Source of the DNA: Gammaproteobacteria bacterium RIFCSPHIGHO2_12_FULL_63_22
GTDB lineage: Bacteria > Pseudomonadota > Gammaproteobacteria > Xanthomonadales > Xanthomonadaceae
Direction: 5' to 3'
DNA: 35,708 bases
NCBI GenBank assembly: GCA_001801685.1
Contig: MGYJ01000010.1
Span: 1 to 35,708 of the forward strand
The notes under the pieces were generated by a model. That model was not told the origin of the DNA, ran no database searches, and worked only from the letters and a program-made list of their open reading frames with translations. Below, in pieces: positions 8,086 to 16,523 of this stretch; the stretch's first letter is position 1; each line of letters starts with the position of its first letter. The position numbers and the translations under genes are program-made.

Positions 8086-11000
8086 CTAGGGCGAGGAACT
8101 CGCCCAGGGCCGGTGCAGGGCCAGGCTGACCTGGCTGACGCCGCGCAGGGCGCGCAGCTGGTTGATGAGCTCGGCGTCGGTGCGAACCGAGGCGGGTCCG
8201 TTGAGGTCCACCACGCCCCTGGAGCCGGCGGTGACGAGATCCAGGCGCAGCGGCGTGCCACCCGGGCGGTAGGCGGCCATGGCCTGCTGCAGGCTCTCCC
8301 AGGCGCCGTCCTCGCGCAGGTCCACGGTCAGCGCCAGGCGACGGCCGTATTGCGCGCACAGGCTGCGGAAGTCCCAGCACTGACGGGCACGCAGCGAGTA
8401 ACCGCCGTTGAAGCTGTCCTCGCGCAGGCCGCCCTCGACGATGATGATGCGATCGCGCGACAGCAGCGGTGCGAACTCGCTGAAGGCATCGCTGAAGAAC
8501 GCGCATTCCAGCCGGCCGTGGGTGTCTTCGATCTGCACGAAGGCCTGGTTGTCGCCACGACGACGCACCGCCGTCACGAGCCCGGCCAGCACGACCTGCG
8601 CTTCGCCGCGGTTGTTGCGCTTCTCGCTGAAGACCCGGTCGAGGTCGCCCAACGTATTGCCGACCAGGTTGGCCAGTTCATCCTTCCACGGATCCAGCGG
8701 GTGGCCGCTGAGGAAATGGCCGAGCGTCTCGCGTTCGCCCACCAGCTTCTGGTCCAGTGTCCAGTCCGGCGCCACGGGCAGCTCGATGTGGATTTCCGGC
8801 AAGTCGCCAGCGCCGCCGAACAGTGACGCCTGGCCGGCTTCGCGTTCGCGCGCGAGTTGTTCGGTGGCTTTCATCACCTCGGGCAATTGCAGCATCAGCG
8901 AAGCGCGGTTCGCGCCCAGGCTGTCGAGCGCGCCGGCGTGGACCAGCGCTTCCAGCACGCGGCGATTCAACTTGCTGGAATCGACCCGCTTGCAGAAATC
9001 AAGGAAGTCCCGGAACGCCCCGTCGCGCATCCGCGCGTCCGTTATTGCCTCGCAGGCGCCTCGACCGACGCCCTTCACCGCGCCCAGCCCGTAGCGGATG
9101 CTGCGCGCGTCCAGTGCCTTGAACATGTAGTCGGACGCATTGACGTCGGGCGCCTGCACTTTCAAGCCCAGCGCGCGCGCATCGTCCAGGAAATTGACGA
9201 CCTTGTCGGTGTTGTCCATGTCCGATGACAGCGTGGCAGCCATGAAGTCGGCCGGATGATGGGTCTTCAGCCATGCCGTCTGATAGGCGATCAAGGCATA
9301 AGCGGCCGAGTGCGACTTGTTGAAGCCGTAGTCGGCAAATTTTTCCATCAGGTCGAAGATCGGCGAAGCCACGCGCGCCGCGATGCCGTTCTTCTCGGCG
9401 CCATCCTCGAACTTGAAGCGCTCCTTCGCCATTTCCTCGGGCTTTTTCTTGCCCATGGCGCGACGCAGCAGGTCGGCGCCGCCCAGCGAATAACCGGCCA
9501 TTACCTGGGCGATCTGCATCACCTGTTCCTGGTAGACGATGACGCCGTAGGTCGGCTTCAGGATCGGTTCCACCAGTGGATGCGGGTAGCTCACTTCGGC
9601 GCGGCCGTGGCGTCGGTTGATGAAGTCGTCCACCATGCCCGCGCCCAGCGGGCCGGGGCGGAACAGGGCCGCCAGTGCGATCAGGTCCTCGAAGCAATCG
9701 GGCTCGAGCTTGCGGATGTAGTCCTTCATGCCGCGCGATTCAAACTGGAAGACCGCCGTGGTCAATCCGCGCGAGAGCAGCTTGTAGGTCGGCTTGTCGT
9801 CGAGCGGCAGGGCGAGGATTTCAAGTAACGGCTCGCCCGCTGCGACGTGCCTTGCATTGATCGCCTTCACCGCCCAGTCGATGATGGTCAGCGTGCGCAG
9901 GCCGAGGAAGTCGAACTTGACCAGGCCGATCGCCTCGACGTCGTCCTTGTCGAACTGGGTGACGATGCTCTTGGCCGTCTCGCCCTTCCCGACGTGTTCG
10001 GCGAACAGCGGCGAAAAATTGGTCAGCGGCGTCGGCGCGATCACCACACCACCAGCATGTTTGCCGGCATTGCGGGTCAGGTCTTCGAGCTTGCGCGCCA
10101 GGTCCAGCAGGTCGCGCACGTCGTCTTCGCTGCGATAGCGCGCGATCAGTTCAGCGGAAGCGAGATTGCTGTCTTTTTTCGCGGCATCGGATTCGCCCAG
10201 TGCGTCATCGAGGCTGACGCCCAGCGTCAGCGGAATCAGCTTGGCGATCGAGTCCACGAAACCATACGGATAACCCAGCACGCGCCCCGAGTCGCGCACC
10301 ACGGCCTTGGCCGCCATGGTGCCGTAGGTGATGATCTGGCTGACCTTGTCGCGCCCGTACTTGCGCGCGACGTAGTCGATCACTTCGTCGCGGCGGTCCA
10401 TGCAGAAGTCGATGTCGAAGTCGGGCATCGATACGCGTTCGGGGTTCAGGAAGCGCTCGAACAGCAAGTCGTAGCGCATCGGGTCGAGGTCGGTGATTCC
10501 CAGCGCCCACGCCACCAGCGATCCCGCGCCCGAGCCGCGGCCCGGACCGACCGGAATATCGTTTTCCTTCGCCCAGTTGATGAAGTCGGCAACGATCAGG
10601 AAGTAACCGGGGAAACCCATCGACTCGATGACTTTCAGTTCCGTCGCCAGCCGCGCGTCATAGTCGGCACGGTCGAAGCCGGTCGCCATCGCATGCTTTT
10701 CCAGGCGTGCTTCCAGTCCACGTTGCGCACTGGCCTGCATCCACGATTCCAGCGTGTAGCCATCGGGCACCGGAAAATCCGGAAGGTAGTAGGTGCCCAG
10801 CGACAATTCGAAATTGCAGCGCTTGGCCAGTTCCACGGTATTGGCCAGCGCTTCGGGAACATCGGCGAACAATTCCGCCATTTCCGCCGGCGACTTCAGG
10901 TATTGCTCGGGCGAATGCTCGCGCGGGCGCTTCGGGTCGTCGAGGACGCGGCCGGTGGCAATGCAGACGCGAGCTTCGTGCGCATCGAAATCGGAACGGT

Positions 11001-11604
11001 CGAGGAAGCGGACATCATTGCTGGCGATCACCGGCAAGCTGGACTCGCTGGCAAGCTCCAGCGCCGCACCGTTGAAAGCCTCTTCGCCGGCACGCTGCGT
11101 GCGCGTCAGTTCCAGGTACAGGCGATCAGGCAAGGCCTGCTGCCACTGCTGCAGCCATGCGCCGGCCAGTTCGCGGCGCCCCGCGGCGAGTGCGAGCCCG
11201 ACCGGGCTTTCGCGCCCGACGATAACGATCAATCCTTCGTTGTCGGCGAGCAGCCACTCGGGCTGCACGGCCACGTAGTCACCCCGGTGGCCTTCCAGGA
11301 AGGCGCGCGAGATCAATCGGGACAGGCTGAGGAAGCCGCTCCGGTTTTGGCAGAGCACAGTAACCCGGGCCGCCGCCTGGTTGTCCTGCGCGACGAACAA
11401 GTCTGCCCCGCAGATGGGCTTGAGTCCCGCACCCTCGGCCGCCTTGTAGAACTTCACCAGCGCAAACAGGTTGCTGGTGTCGGTGATGGCGACGGCAGGC
11501 AGGCCAAGTTCGGCGCAGCGTTGCACCAGCGGCGCGATGCGCAGCGTGGAATCGGTCAGCGAGTACTCGCTGTGCAGGTGCAGGTGGACGAACGTCGGGG
11601 ACAT
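8086..11604 (-). CDS. dnaE: DNA polymerase III alpha subunit (replicative polymerase)
   Basis: This encodes 1172 residues (E. coli 1160). The N-terminal PHP domain starts at residues 7-15 (HLHLHSEYS). The polymerase domain has [12 protein letters not shown] near 352-363 and the catalytic aspartates D397 and D399 in PDFDIDF; the third aspartate is in [11 protein letters not shown]. The helix-hairpin-helix region includes [13 protein letters not shown] and [19 protein letters not shown], and the C-terminus has the OB-fold segment [13 protein letters not shown]. It is the catalytic core of the replisome and binds the beta clamp. ATG 11604 is the only sensible start; its ribosome-binding site is weak. 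It sits downstream of rnhB and a YkvA-like gene and upstream of accA. Confidence 0.98.
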   Translation of the reverse strand: MSPTFVHLHLHSEYSLTDSTLRIAPLVQRCAELGLPAVAITDTSNLFALVKFYKAAEGAGLKPICGADLFVAQDNQAAARVTVLCQNRSGFLSLSRLISRAFLEGHRGDYVAVQPEWLLADNEGLIVIVGRESPVGLALAAGRRELAGAWLQQWQQALPDRLYLELTRTQRAGEEAFNGAALELASESSLPVIASNDVRFLDRSDFDAHEARVCIATGRVLDDPKRPREHSPEQYLKSPAEMAELFADVPEALANTVELAKRCNFELSLGTYYLPDFPVPDGYTLESWMQASAQRGLEARLEKHAMATGFDRADYDARLATELKVIESMGFPGYFLIVADFINWAKENDIPVGPGRGSGAGSLVAWALGITDLDPMRYDLLFERFLNPERVSMPDFDIDFCMDRRDEVIDYVARKYGRDKVSQIITYGTMAAKAVVRDSGRVLGYPYGFVDSIAKLIPLTLGVSLDDALGESDAAKKDSNLASAELIARYRSEDDVRDLLDLARKLEDLTRNAGKHAGGVVIAPTPLTNFSPLFAEHVGKGETAKSIVTQFDKDDVEAIGLVKFDFLGLRTLTIIDWAVKAINARHVAAGEPLLEILALPLDDKPTYKLLSRGLTTAVFQFESRGMKDYIRKLEPDCFEDLIALAALFRPGPLGAGMVDDFINRRHGRAEVSYPHPLVEPILKPTYGVIVYQEQVMQIAQVMAGYSLGGADLLRRAMGKKKPEEMAKERFKFEDGAEKNGIAARVASPIFDLMEKFADYGFNKSHSAAYALIAYQTAWLKTHHPADFMAATLSSDMDNTDKVVNFLDDARALGLKVQAPDVNASDYMFKALDARSIRYGLGAVKGVGRGACEAITDARMRDGAFRDFLDFCKRVDSSKLNRRVLEALVHAGALDSLGANRASLMLQLPEVMKATEQLAREREAGQASLFGGAGDLPEIHIELPVAPDWTLDQKLVGERETLGHFLSGHPLDPWKDELANLVGNTLGDLDRVFSEKRNNRGEAQVVLAGLVTAVRRRGDNQAFVQIEDTHGRLECAFFSDAFSEFAPLLSRDRIIIVEGGLREDSFNGGYSLRARQCWDFRSLCAQYGRRLALTVDLREDGAWESLQQAMAAYRPGGTPLRLDLVTAGSRGVVDLNGPASVRTDAELINQLRALRGVSQVSLALHRPWASSSP

Positions 11605-11630
11605 GCCAGGGTTTTCGGAGGCAAGTCCCC

Positions 11631-11659
11631 AGCTTAGGCCGGGGGGCCGGGGGCGACAA
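11631..11659 (-). promoter_or_regulatory. Possible dnaE promoter
   Basis: On the minus strand TTGTCG (11659-11654), a 17-bp GC-rich spacer and TAAGCT (11636-11631) precede dnaE, predicting a start about 20 nt before the ATG. Both hexamers match the consensus only at the most conserved positions. It would let dnaE-accA-tilS be expressed apart from the lpx genes. Confidence 0.3.
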
Positions 11660-11737
11660 GGCTTGACATCACCGGCCCGGGAAAGGCCGGCCGGCCAGGC
11701 CCTGAATCCTGACCGGCCAGACGCCTAGACGCTGGGT

Positions 11738-12367
11738 TCAGCAGACGCGGAAGGGTCGGCTGTAGGGCAGGGGACGCGCATAGCCGCGTTCACGCACGGT
11801 CTGGCGATGCAGCATGGCGCTGGCCTGGGCCAGGCATTCGCGTTCCCATTCGGTGCGGCGCTCGTCGGCGGTGCCACGGACGCGGAACTCGCTGCAGAAG
11901 CGGCAGTAGTCGAGGTAGTCCTGCACTTCGCCGGCGAACTCCGACCAGCTCAGTTCGATCAGCAGGGCGTCGTCGAGGTGGCCGATCAGCGGCTGGTCGT
12001 CGGGAATGAGGTCGTCGAACACGCACAGATAGGCGAGCAACGCGCGTCCGCGTTCGCGGGTTTCGCTTGGCAACGACCAATCCGGATCGTCGAGCATGCG
12101 GCGCAGCGATTCGGCGCGCGCCAGGCGAAGATTGATGGTGGCCTCCGCGGTTTCCGGTGGCAGCGCGCGCAACCAGGTTGCCAGGTCGGCGATCTGCTCC
12201 GCGTCCACGGACGGTGCATCCTCGCGCACGGCGTGCAGTTGGTAGTTGAAGGCGAGCAGTGCGGCATCGGCAAGCTTCAGCCCGGCGATGTCGTGCTTGC
12301 GCGATCCCGCATTCACCGCCGGCAGTGCCAGCGGCAGCGGCTCGGAATGGGAATATAAAAAGTTCAT
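11738..12367 (-). CDS. YkvA/DUF1232-like protein of unknown function
   Basis: This encodes 209 residues and is not a recognised member of the lpx-dnaE cluster. Residues about 105-141 (LLAYLCVFDDLIPDDQPLIG, then HLDDALLIELSW) resemble the DUF1232/YkvA motif, in which a hydrophobic stretch is followed by DLIPD..P..G..DD. The N-terminal 100 residues are helical and acidic with no motif I know. The C-terminal part is rich in Arg and Cys (YCRFCSEF, YSRPFRVC). There is no signal peptide. It has a strong ribosome-binding site (GAGAGGAAG before ATG 12367) and 133-bp gaps on both sides, so it looks like a separate transcription unit inserted between rnhB and dnaE. Function is not assigned; the domain resemblance is moderate. 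Confidence 0.75.
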   Translation of the reverse strand: MNFLYSHSEPLPLALPAVNAGSRKHDIAGLKLADAALLAFNYQLHAVREDAPSVDAEQIADLATWLRALPPETAEATINLRLARAESLRRMLDDPDWSLPSETRERGRALLAYLCVFDDLIPDDQPLIGHLDDALLIELSWSEFAGEVQDYLDYCRFCSEFRVRGTADERRTEWERECLAQASAMLHRQTVRERGYARPLPYSRPFRVC

Positions 12368-12468
12368 GTCTTCCTCTCAGGACGGGCCCGATGCCCGCGC
12401 ATTACGATGGATGCGCGAGCATTGTGAAAGGTTGCACATTTTTCTTCGCGGGCCGTTGGTGGTCATGA

Positions 12469-12489
12469 CCTTCGGGCTATGACCGAAGG
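12469..12489. terminator. Stem-loop downstream of rnhB, weak terminator candidate
   Basis: CCTTCGG and CCGAAGG flank a 7-nt loop just after the rnhB stop on the minus strand. There is no adjoining T-run, so it may be a pause or RNA-stabilising hairpin rather than an intrinsic terminator. It separates rnhB from the YkvA-like gene. Confidence 0.35.
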
Positions 12490-12500
12490 CGGACACGCGT

Positions 12501-13103
12501 TTATCGCGTCGTCGGCTCGAACAAGGACAACTGCGATGCGCGCACTGGCGCGAAGCTGAGGCGATGCTCCGGGCAGGGTCCCAGGCGATCGAGCGCGAGC
12601 AGGTGTTCGGCGGTCGGATAGCCCTTGTGGCGATCGAATCCGTAGCCCGGGTAGCGCTGGTTCAATTCGATCATGTGCCGGTCGCGACTGACCTTGGCAA
12701 GGATCGAGGCGGCCATGATCGCCGGCTCCAGGGAATCGCCTTTCACCAGGCAGGTCGCAGGGCAGCACAGGCCAGGCGGCACGCGATCGCCATCGATGAT
12801 CGCGTGCGTAGGCGCAGGGTCGAGTGCGGCGAGGACGCGACGCATGCCGGCCATCGTCGCCCACAGGATATTCAGTTCATCGATCTCGTCGCGCGGCACG
12901 AAAATCACCTGCCACGCGAGGCAGCGTTCCTGGATGATCGGGAACAGGCGTTCGCGGGTGGATTCGTTCAGCGCCTTCGAATCACCGAGCCCCTCGATGG
13001 GACGACGCGGATGCAGGATGACCGAGGCGCAGACCACCGGCCCTGCCAGCGGCCCGCGACCGGCTTCGTCCACGCCCGCCAGTCGCTGCGATCGCGCATT
13101 CAT
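12501..13103 (-). CDS. rnhB: Ribonuclease HII
   Basis: This 200-residue protein has the type 2 RNase H signature GVDEAGRGPLAGPVV. The predicted metal-binding acids are D12 and E13, D104 in AIIDGD and D123 in VKGD. GDSKALNESTRERLF, AASILAKVSRDRHM and YGFDRHKGYPT are further family blocks. The enzyme cuts RNA in RNA/DNA hybrids and starts removal of single ribonucleotides misincorporated in DNA. Its ATG overlaps the lpxB stop by 4 nt, so it is the end of the lpx operon, as in E. coli. Confidence 0.97.
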   Translation of the reverse strand: MNARSQRLAGVDEAGRGPLAGPVVCASVILHPRRPIEGLGDSKALNESTRERLFPIIQERCLAWQVIFVPRDEIDELNILWATMAGMRRVLAALDPAPTHAIIDGDRVPPGLCCPATCLVKGDSLEPAIMAASILAKVSRDRHMIELNQRYPGYGFDRHKGYPTAEHLLALDRLGPCPEHRLSFAPVRASQLSLFEPTTR

Positions 13104-14239
13104 CGCGATGCGAGCAGTTCGGCCACCGCAGCTGCAGCGCTTTCCGACCCACCGCCGCGCAAGCGATGGTGGATGGCAAGGTAGCGCGGGACCAGCGACG
13201 CGACTTCTTCGCTTTCGCCAAACAAGGGCAGCAACGCGTCGGAAAGTTTTTCCGGCGTGCAGTCATGCTGCATCAGTTCGGTCACGATGGGCTCGTTTGC
13301 CAGCACGTTGGGCAGGCTGTAGCGATTGACTTTCATCATCCCGAGCGACATCACCAGGTGGTAGGTCAGCGCCGAAATACGGTAAGCGACCACCATTGGC
13401 CGCTTGGCCAGCATCGTTTCCAGCGCCGCGGTGCCCGACGCCAGCAGGACCACGTTGGCGGCAGCCATCACTTCGTGCGCGCGGCCGTCGACCACGCGCA
13501 GGTTTGCCAGGGGATGGGCCTCGAGCAGGCTTTCGATGAGTCGACGACACTCGCTGTTTGCCGCCGGCAGGACCACTCGAAGGCCGGGCAGGCTCGCTGC
13601 AAGCAGGTGGGCGGCGGAAATGAAGGTGGGCAACAGGCGACGGATTTCGCCCAGGCGACTGCCCGGCAACATCGCCAGGATCGGCGCATCGGCATCAAGA
13701 CCGAGCGCGCGGCGCGCGGCAGCCATGTCCGGATGGTCGTCGAAGGCCTCGGCCAGCGGATGGCCGACGAATTTCGCCGGAATGCCGTGCCGCTCGTAGA
13801 TCGGCGGCTCCATCGGGAACAGGCACAGCACGAGATCGGCGCTGCGCCCGAGTTTCGCAGCGCGGCCCTCGCGCCAGGCCCACACAGACGGGCTCACGTA
13901 GTGCACGGTGCGAATGCCGGCCTGCTTCAGTGCGCGTTCCAGGCCCAGGTTGAAATCCGGGGCATCGATGCCGATGAAGACATCAGGCTTCCATTCCAGC
14001 AGTCGGTCGCGCAGGTCGCGGCGAAGGCGCAGTAGTCGTGGCAGGTGGCGCAACACTTCAGCCAGCCCCATCACGGACAACTGATGGCTGTCGTGCCAGG
14101 CATCCACGCCGGCCGCGCGCATGTTCGGGCCGCAGACGCCGGCGAACTGTGCATCCGGAAACCGTTTGCGAAGCGAGGCCACCAGCCCAGCGCCGAGCAG
14201 GTCGCCCGAAGCCTCGCCCGCCACCAGCGCGATGCGCAT
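13100..14239 (-). CDS. lpxB: Lipid-A-disaccharide synthase
   Basis: This 379-residue GT19 glycosyltransferase starts MRIALVAGEASGDLLGAGL, the family N-terminal signature. It also shows FIGIDAPDFNLGLE, YVSPSVWAWREGR, FVGHPLAE, AMLPGSRLGEI and LASGTAALE, blocks for donor and acceptor binding. It joins UDP-2,3-diacylglucosamine and lipid X to form the beta-1,6-linked lipid A disaccharide at the inner face of the cytoplasmic membrane. It follows lpxA after 3 bp and overlaps rnhB by 4 nt, so the lpxD-fabZ-lpxA-lpxB-rnhB run is tightly coupled. Confidence 0.97.
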   Translation of the reverse strand: MRIALVAGEASGDLLGAGLVASLRKRFPDAQFAGVCGPNMRAAGVDAWHDSHQLSVMGLAEVLRHLPRLLRLRRDLRDRLLEWKPDVFIGIDAPDFNLGLERALKQAGIRTVHYVSPSVWAWREGRAAKLGRSADLVLCLFPMEPPIYERHGIPAKFVGHPLAEAFDDHPDMAAARRALGLDADAPILAMLPGSRLGEIRRLLPTFISAAHLLAASLPGLRVVLPAANSECRRLIESLLEAHPLANLRVVDGRAHEVMAAANVVLLASGTAALETMLAKRPMVVAYRISALTYHLVMSLGMMKVNRYSLPNVLANEPIVTELMQHDCTPEKLSDALLPLFGESEEVASLVPRYLAIHHRLRGGGSESAAAAVAELLASR

Positions 14240-14242
14240 GCC

Positions 14243-15013
14243 CTAGCGCAACAGGCCGCGTTCGCTGCGCTCGATGAAGTCGAGCATCAGGCGTACGTCG
14301 GCGGAGTCTTCAGCGCCACGGGCGAGTTCCTCGCGGACCTCGGCCATGGGTTTTCCGGACACGAACAGCGCGCGATAGGCGCGCTTGATGGCGGCGATGC
14401 GGTCGGCATCGAAGCCACGGCGCTTCAGGCCTTCGCTGTTGATGCCGCGCGGTTCGGCGTACTTGTCGGCCACCAGCACGAACGGCGCCACGTCGGCGTT
14501 GACCAGGCTGCCCATGCCGATGAAGGCATGGTCGCCGATGCGACAGAACTGATGCACGCCGACAAAGCCGCCCAGGATCACCCAGTCGCCGATCACGGCA
14601 TGCCCGGCTAGCGTCGCGTTGTTGGCGAAGATGGTGTGCGACCCGACCTGGCAATCGTGCGCGATGTGCACATAGGCCATGATCCAGTTGTCGTCGCCGA
14701 TGCTGGTGACGCCTCCGCCGTCGGACGTGCCGCGGCTGAAGGTGGTGAACTCGCGGATCGTGTTGCGGTCGCCGATGACCAGTTCAGCGTGCTCGTCGGC
14801 GAACTTCTTGTCCTGCGGATCGCTGCCCAGTGCGGCGTGCGAGTAGATGCGGTTGTCGTTGCCTATGCGGGTGGGGCCGGTGATTACGCAATGGGGCCCG
14901 ATGCTGGTGCCCTCGCCGATGTCCACGTCCGGCCCGATGATGGTGAACGCGCCCACGCTGACTCGCGCGCCCAATCGCGCGCCCGGGTCGATCTGCGCGG
15001 TCGGGTGGATCAT
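14243..15013 (-). CDS. lpxA: UDP-N-acetylglucosamine acyltransferase
   Basis: This is 256 residues from ATG 15013 (E. coli 262). [15 protein letters not shown] opens a left-handed parallel beta helix built of hexapeptide repeats. The catalytic region HIAHDC places H119 at the position of E. coli H125, with H116 at H122. A C-terminal helical domain starts near [12 protein letters not shown]. LpxA transfers an R-3-hydroxyacyl chain from ACP to the 3-OH of UDP-GlcNAc, the first step of lipid A synthesis. The frame is open far upstream, but that DNA encodes fabZ in another frame. The start lies 2 bp after the fabZ stop. Confidence 0.97.
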   Translation of the reverse strand: MIHPTAQIDPGARLGARVSVGAFTIIGPDVDIGEGTSIGPHCVITGPTRIGNDNRIYSHAALGSDPQDKKFADEHAELVIGDRNTIREFTTFSRGTSDGGGVTSIGDDNWIMAYVHIAHDCQVGSHTIFANNATLAGHAVIGDWVILGGFVGVHQFCRIGDHAFIGMGSLVNADVAPFVLVADKYAEPRGINSEGLKRRGFDADRIAAIKRAYRALFVSGKPMAEVREELARGAEDSADVRLMLDFIERSERGLLR

Positions 15014-15015
15014 GC

Positions 15016-15483
15016 TCAGTTCCTGCCCTCGGCGCACAGGATGTCGGCACTCGCGACTTGCTTGCCGTCCACCGACGCGCTGCATTCGTACATGGCCATG
15101 TTGCGGATCATGCGCTTGAGCTTGACCTCCAGCATCAGCACGTCGCCCGGCACCACCATGTTGGAGAAGCGCGCGTTGTCGATCTTCACCAGGTAGAAGA
15201 GTTTTTCCTGCTTCGCCATGGCCAGGGCCTCGGCCGACAGCTGGGTCAGCAAGCCGCCGGCCTGGGCCAGCGCCTCCAGCACCAGCACGCCCGGCATCAC
15301 CGGATGGCCCGGGAAGTGGCCCTGGAAAAACGGCTCGTTGATGCTGACGCATTTCGACGCGAGGATGCGCTTGTTCGGCTCGAGCTCCAGCACCCGGTCG
15401 ACCAGCAGGAAGGGATAGCGGTGCGGAAGCAGCGCCTGGATGCGGTTCACGTCCACGGGCAGCGCTACGGTGGCAACGGTCAT
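15016..15483 (-). CDS. fabZ: 3-hydroxyacyl-ACP dehydratase FabZ
   Basis: This is 155 residues from ATG 15483. The hot-dog fold signature [13 protein letters not shown] and the active-site helix region [16 protein letters not shown]...LEALAQ are clear, with catalytic H56 and E70 at the positions of H54 and E68 in E. coli-type FabZ. It dehydrates 3-hydroxyacyl-ACP in fatty-acid elongation and so competes with LpxA and LpxD for the same substrate pool, which explains its place between their genes. It starts 1 bp after the lpxD stop. Confidence 0.97.
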   Translation of the reverse strand: MTVATVALPVDVNRIQALLPHRYPFLLVDRVLELEPNKRILASKCVSINEPFFQGHFPGHPVMPGVLVLEALAQAGGLLTQLSAEALAMAKQEKLFYLVKIDNARFSNMVVPGDVLMLEVKLKRMIRNMAMYECSASVDGKQVASADILCAEGRN

Positions 15484-15484
15484 G

Positions 15485-16507
15485 TCAGTCCTTGGCCTTG
15501 GGCAAGGTCGCGATTTTACGCGCCAGTTCGTCAAGTTGCTTGAAACGGGCCGCATTGCGCCGCCATTCGCGGCTTGGCTGCAGCGGGGTGCCGGACGAAT
15601 ATTCGCCTGGCTGGGTGATGGAGTGGGTAACGAGGCTGCGCGCGGTGACCATCACCCGGTCGCAGATCTGGATGTGGCCGACGATTCCGACGCCGCCGCC
15701 GATCAGGCAATAGCGGCCGATGCGCGCGGAACCGGCAATGGCCACGCAGCCCGCCATGGCCGTATGGGCGCCGATGCGGACGTTGTGGCCAACCTGGATC
15801 TGGTTGTCCAGTCGGACGTCCTCTTCCAGCACGGTGTCTTCGATGGCGCCGCGGTCGATGGTGGTGTTGGCGCCGATTTCGCAGTCGTCGCCGATGAGAA
15901 CGCCACCCAGTTGCGGCACCTTGATCCAGCGGCCGGCATCCATGGCCAGCCCGAAGCCCTCGGCGCCCAGTACTGCGCCCGGATGGATGCGCACGCGTTT
16001 CCCCAGTCTCACCCGCGTCACCAGCGTCACGCGAGCCAGAAGCTCGCAGCCATCGCCTACGTCGCAGTCCGGGCCGATCACGCAACCAGCACCCACCACC
16101 ACGTTTTCGCCGATAACGCTGCGTGGTCCGATGCAGGCGAGCGGGCCGACGCTTGCCGTTGCCGCGATGCGTGCGCCGGGATCGACCACGGCGCTTGCAT
16201 GCACGCCAGGCGCCACCGGCGCCGGCAATTCAAACAGGCCGGCGATCCTGGCGAAGGCAACGTAGGGATCGGCCGCCACGAGGCAGGGCACAGGACAAGC
16301 GTCGGCATCATCCTGGCGCAACACGACCGCGCCCGCGTGCGTGCCGGCGAGATGGCGCCGATAGGTGGCGTTGGACAGGAAGCTGACCTGTCCGGGGCCG
16401 GCACGCTCGAGCGTGCCGACGCCGTTGACGGTGATCGCGCCGTCACCGCGAAGCTCCAGGCCGAAGCGGCCTGCCAGGGTTTCCAGCGTGACGCCCCGGT
16501 CGGTCAT
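15485..16507 (-). CDS. lpxD: UDP-3-O-acylglucosamine N-acyltransferase
   Basis: This encodes 340 residues (E. coli 341). An N-terminal uridine-binding domain (VNGVGTLERAGPGQVSFLSN) is followed by hexapeptide repeats of the beta helix and a C-terminal helix. H241 in GHNVRIG and H278 in GHIQIC match E. coli H239 (general base) and H276. LpxD adds the second R-3-hydroxyacyl chain to UDP-3-O-acyl-glucosamine. It begins only 16 bp after bamA, so there is no room for skp, which sits between these genes in many gammaproteobacteria. Confidence 0.97.
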   Translation of the reverse strand: MTDRGVTLETLAGRFGLELRGDGAITVNGVGTLERAGPGQVSFLSNATYRRHLAGTHAGAVVLRQDDADACPVPCLVAADPYVAFARIAGLFELPAPVAPGVHASAVVDPGARIAATASVGPLACIGPRSVIGENVVVGAGCVIGPDCDVGDGCELLARVTLVTRVRLGKRVRIHPGAVLGAEGFGLAMDAGRWIKVPQLGGVLIGDDCEIGANTTIDRGAIEDTVLEEDVRLDNQIQVGHNVRIGAHTAMAGCVAIAGSARIGRYCLIGGGVGIVGHIQICDRVMVTARSLVTHSITQPGEYSSGTPLQPSREWRRNAARFKQLDELARKIATLPKAKD

Positions 16508-16523
16508 GCCCGACGGTGAGCGC

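Noticed and set aside
6006-8129. 707-codon open frame antisense to tilS and accA
   Set aside because: It spans two well-supported genes and their junction; composition is typical of a shadow frame.
9847-11637. 596-codon open frame antisense to dnaE
   Set aside because: It mirrors dnaE codon structure and shows no recognisable domain or ribosome-binding site.
11663-11668. Perfect TTGACA on the plus strand upstream of dnaE
   Set aside because: There is no -10 match 16-19 bp downstream and no plus-strand gene to serve.
11680-11725. CCGGCC-rich repeats between the YkvA-like gene and dnaE
   Set aside because: Short GC palindromes are expected by chance at this composition; no T-run or precise longer stem.
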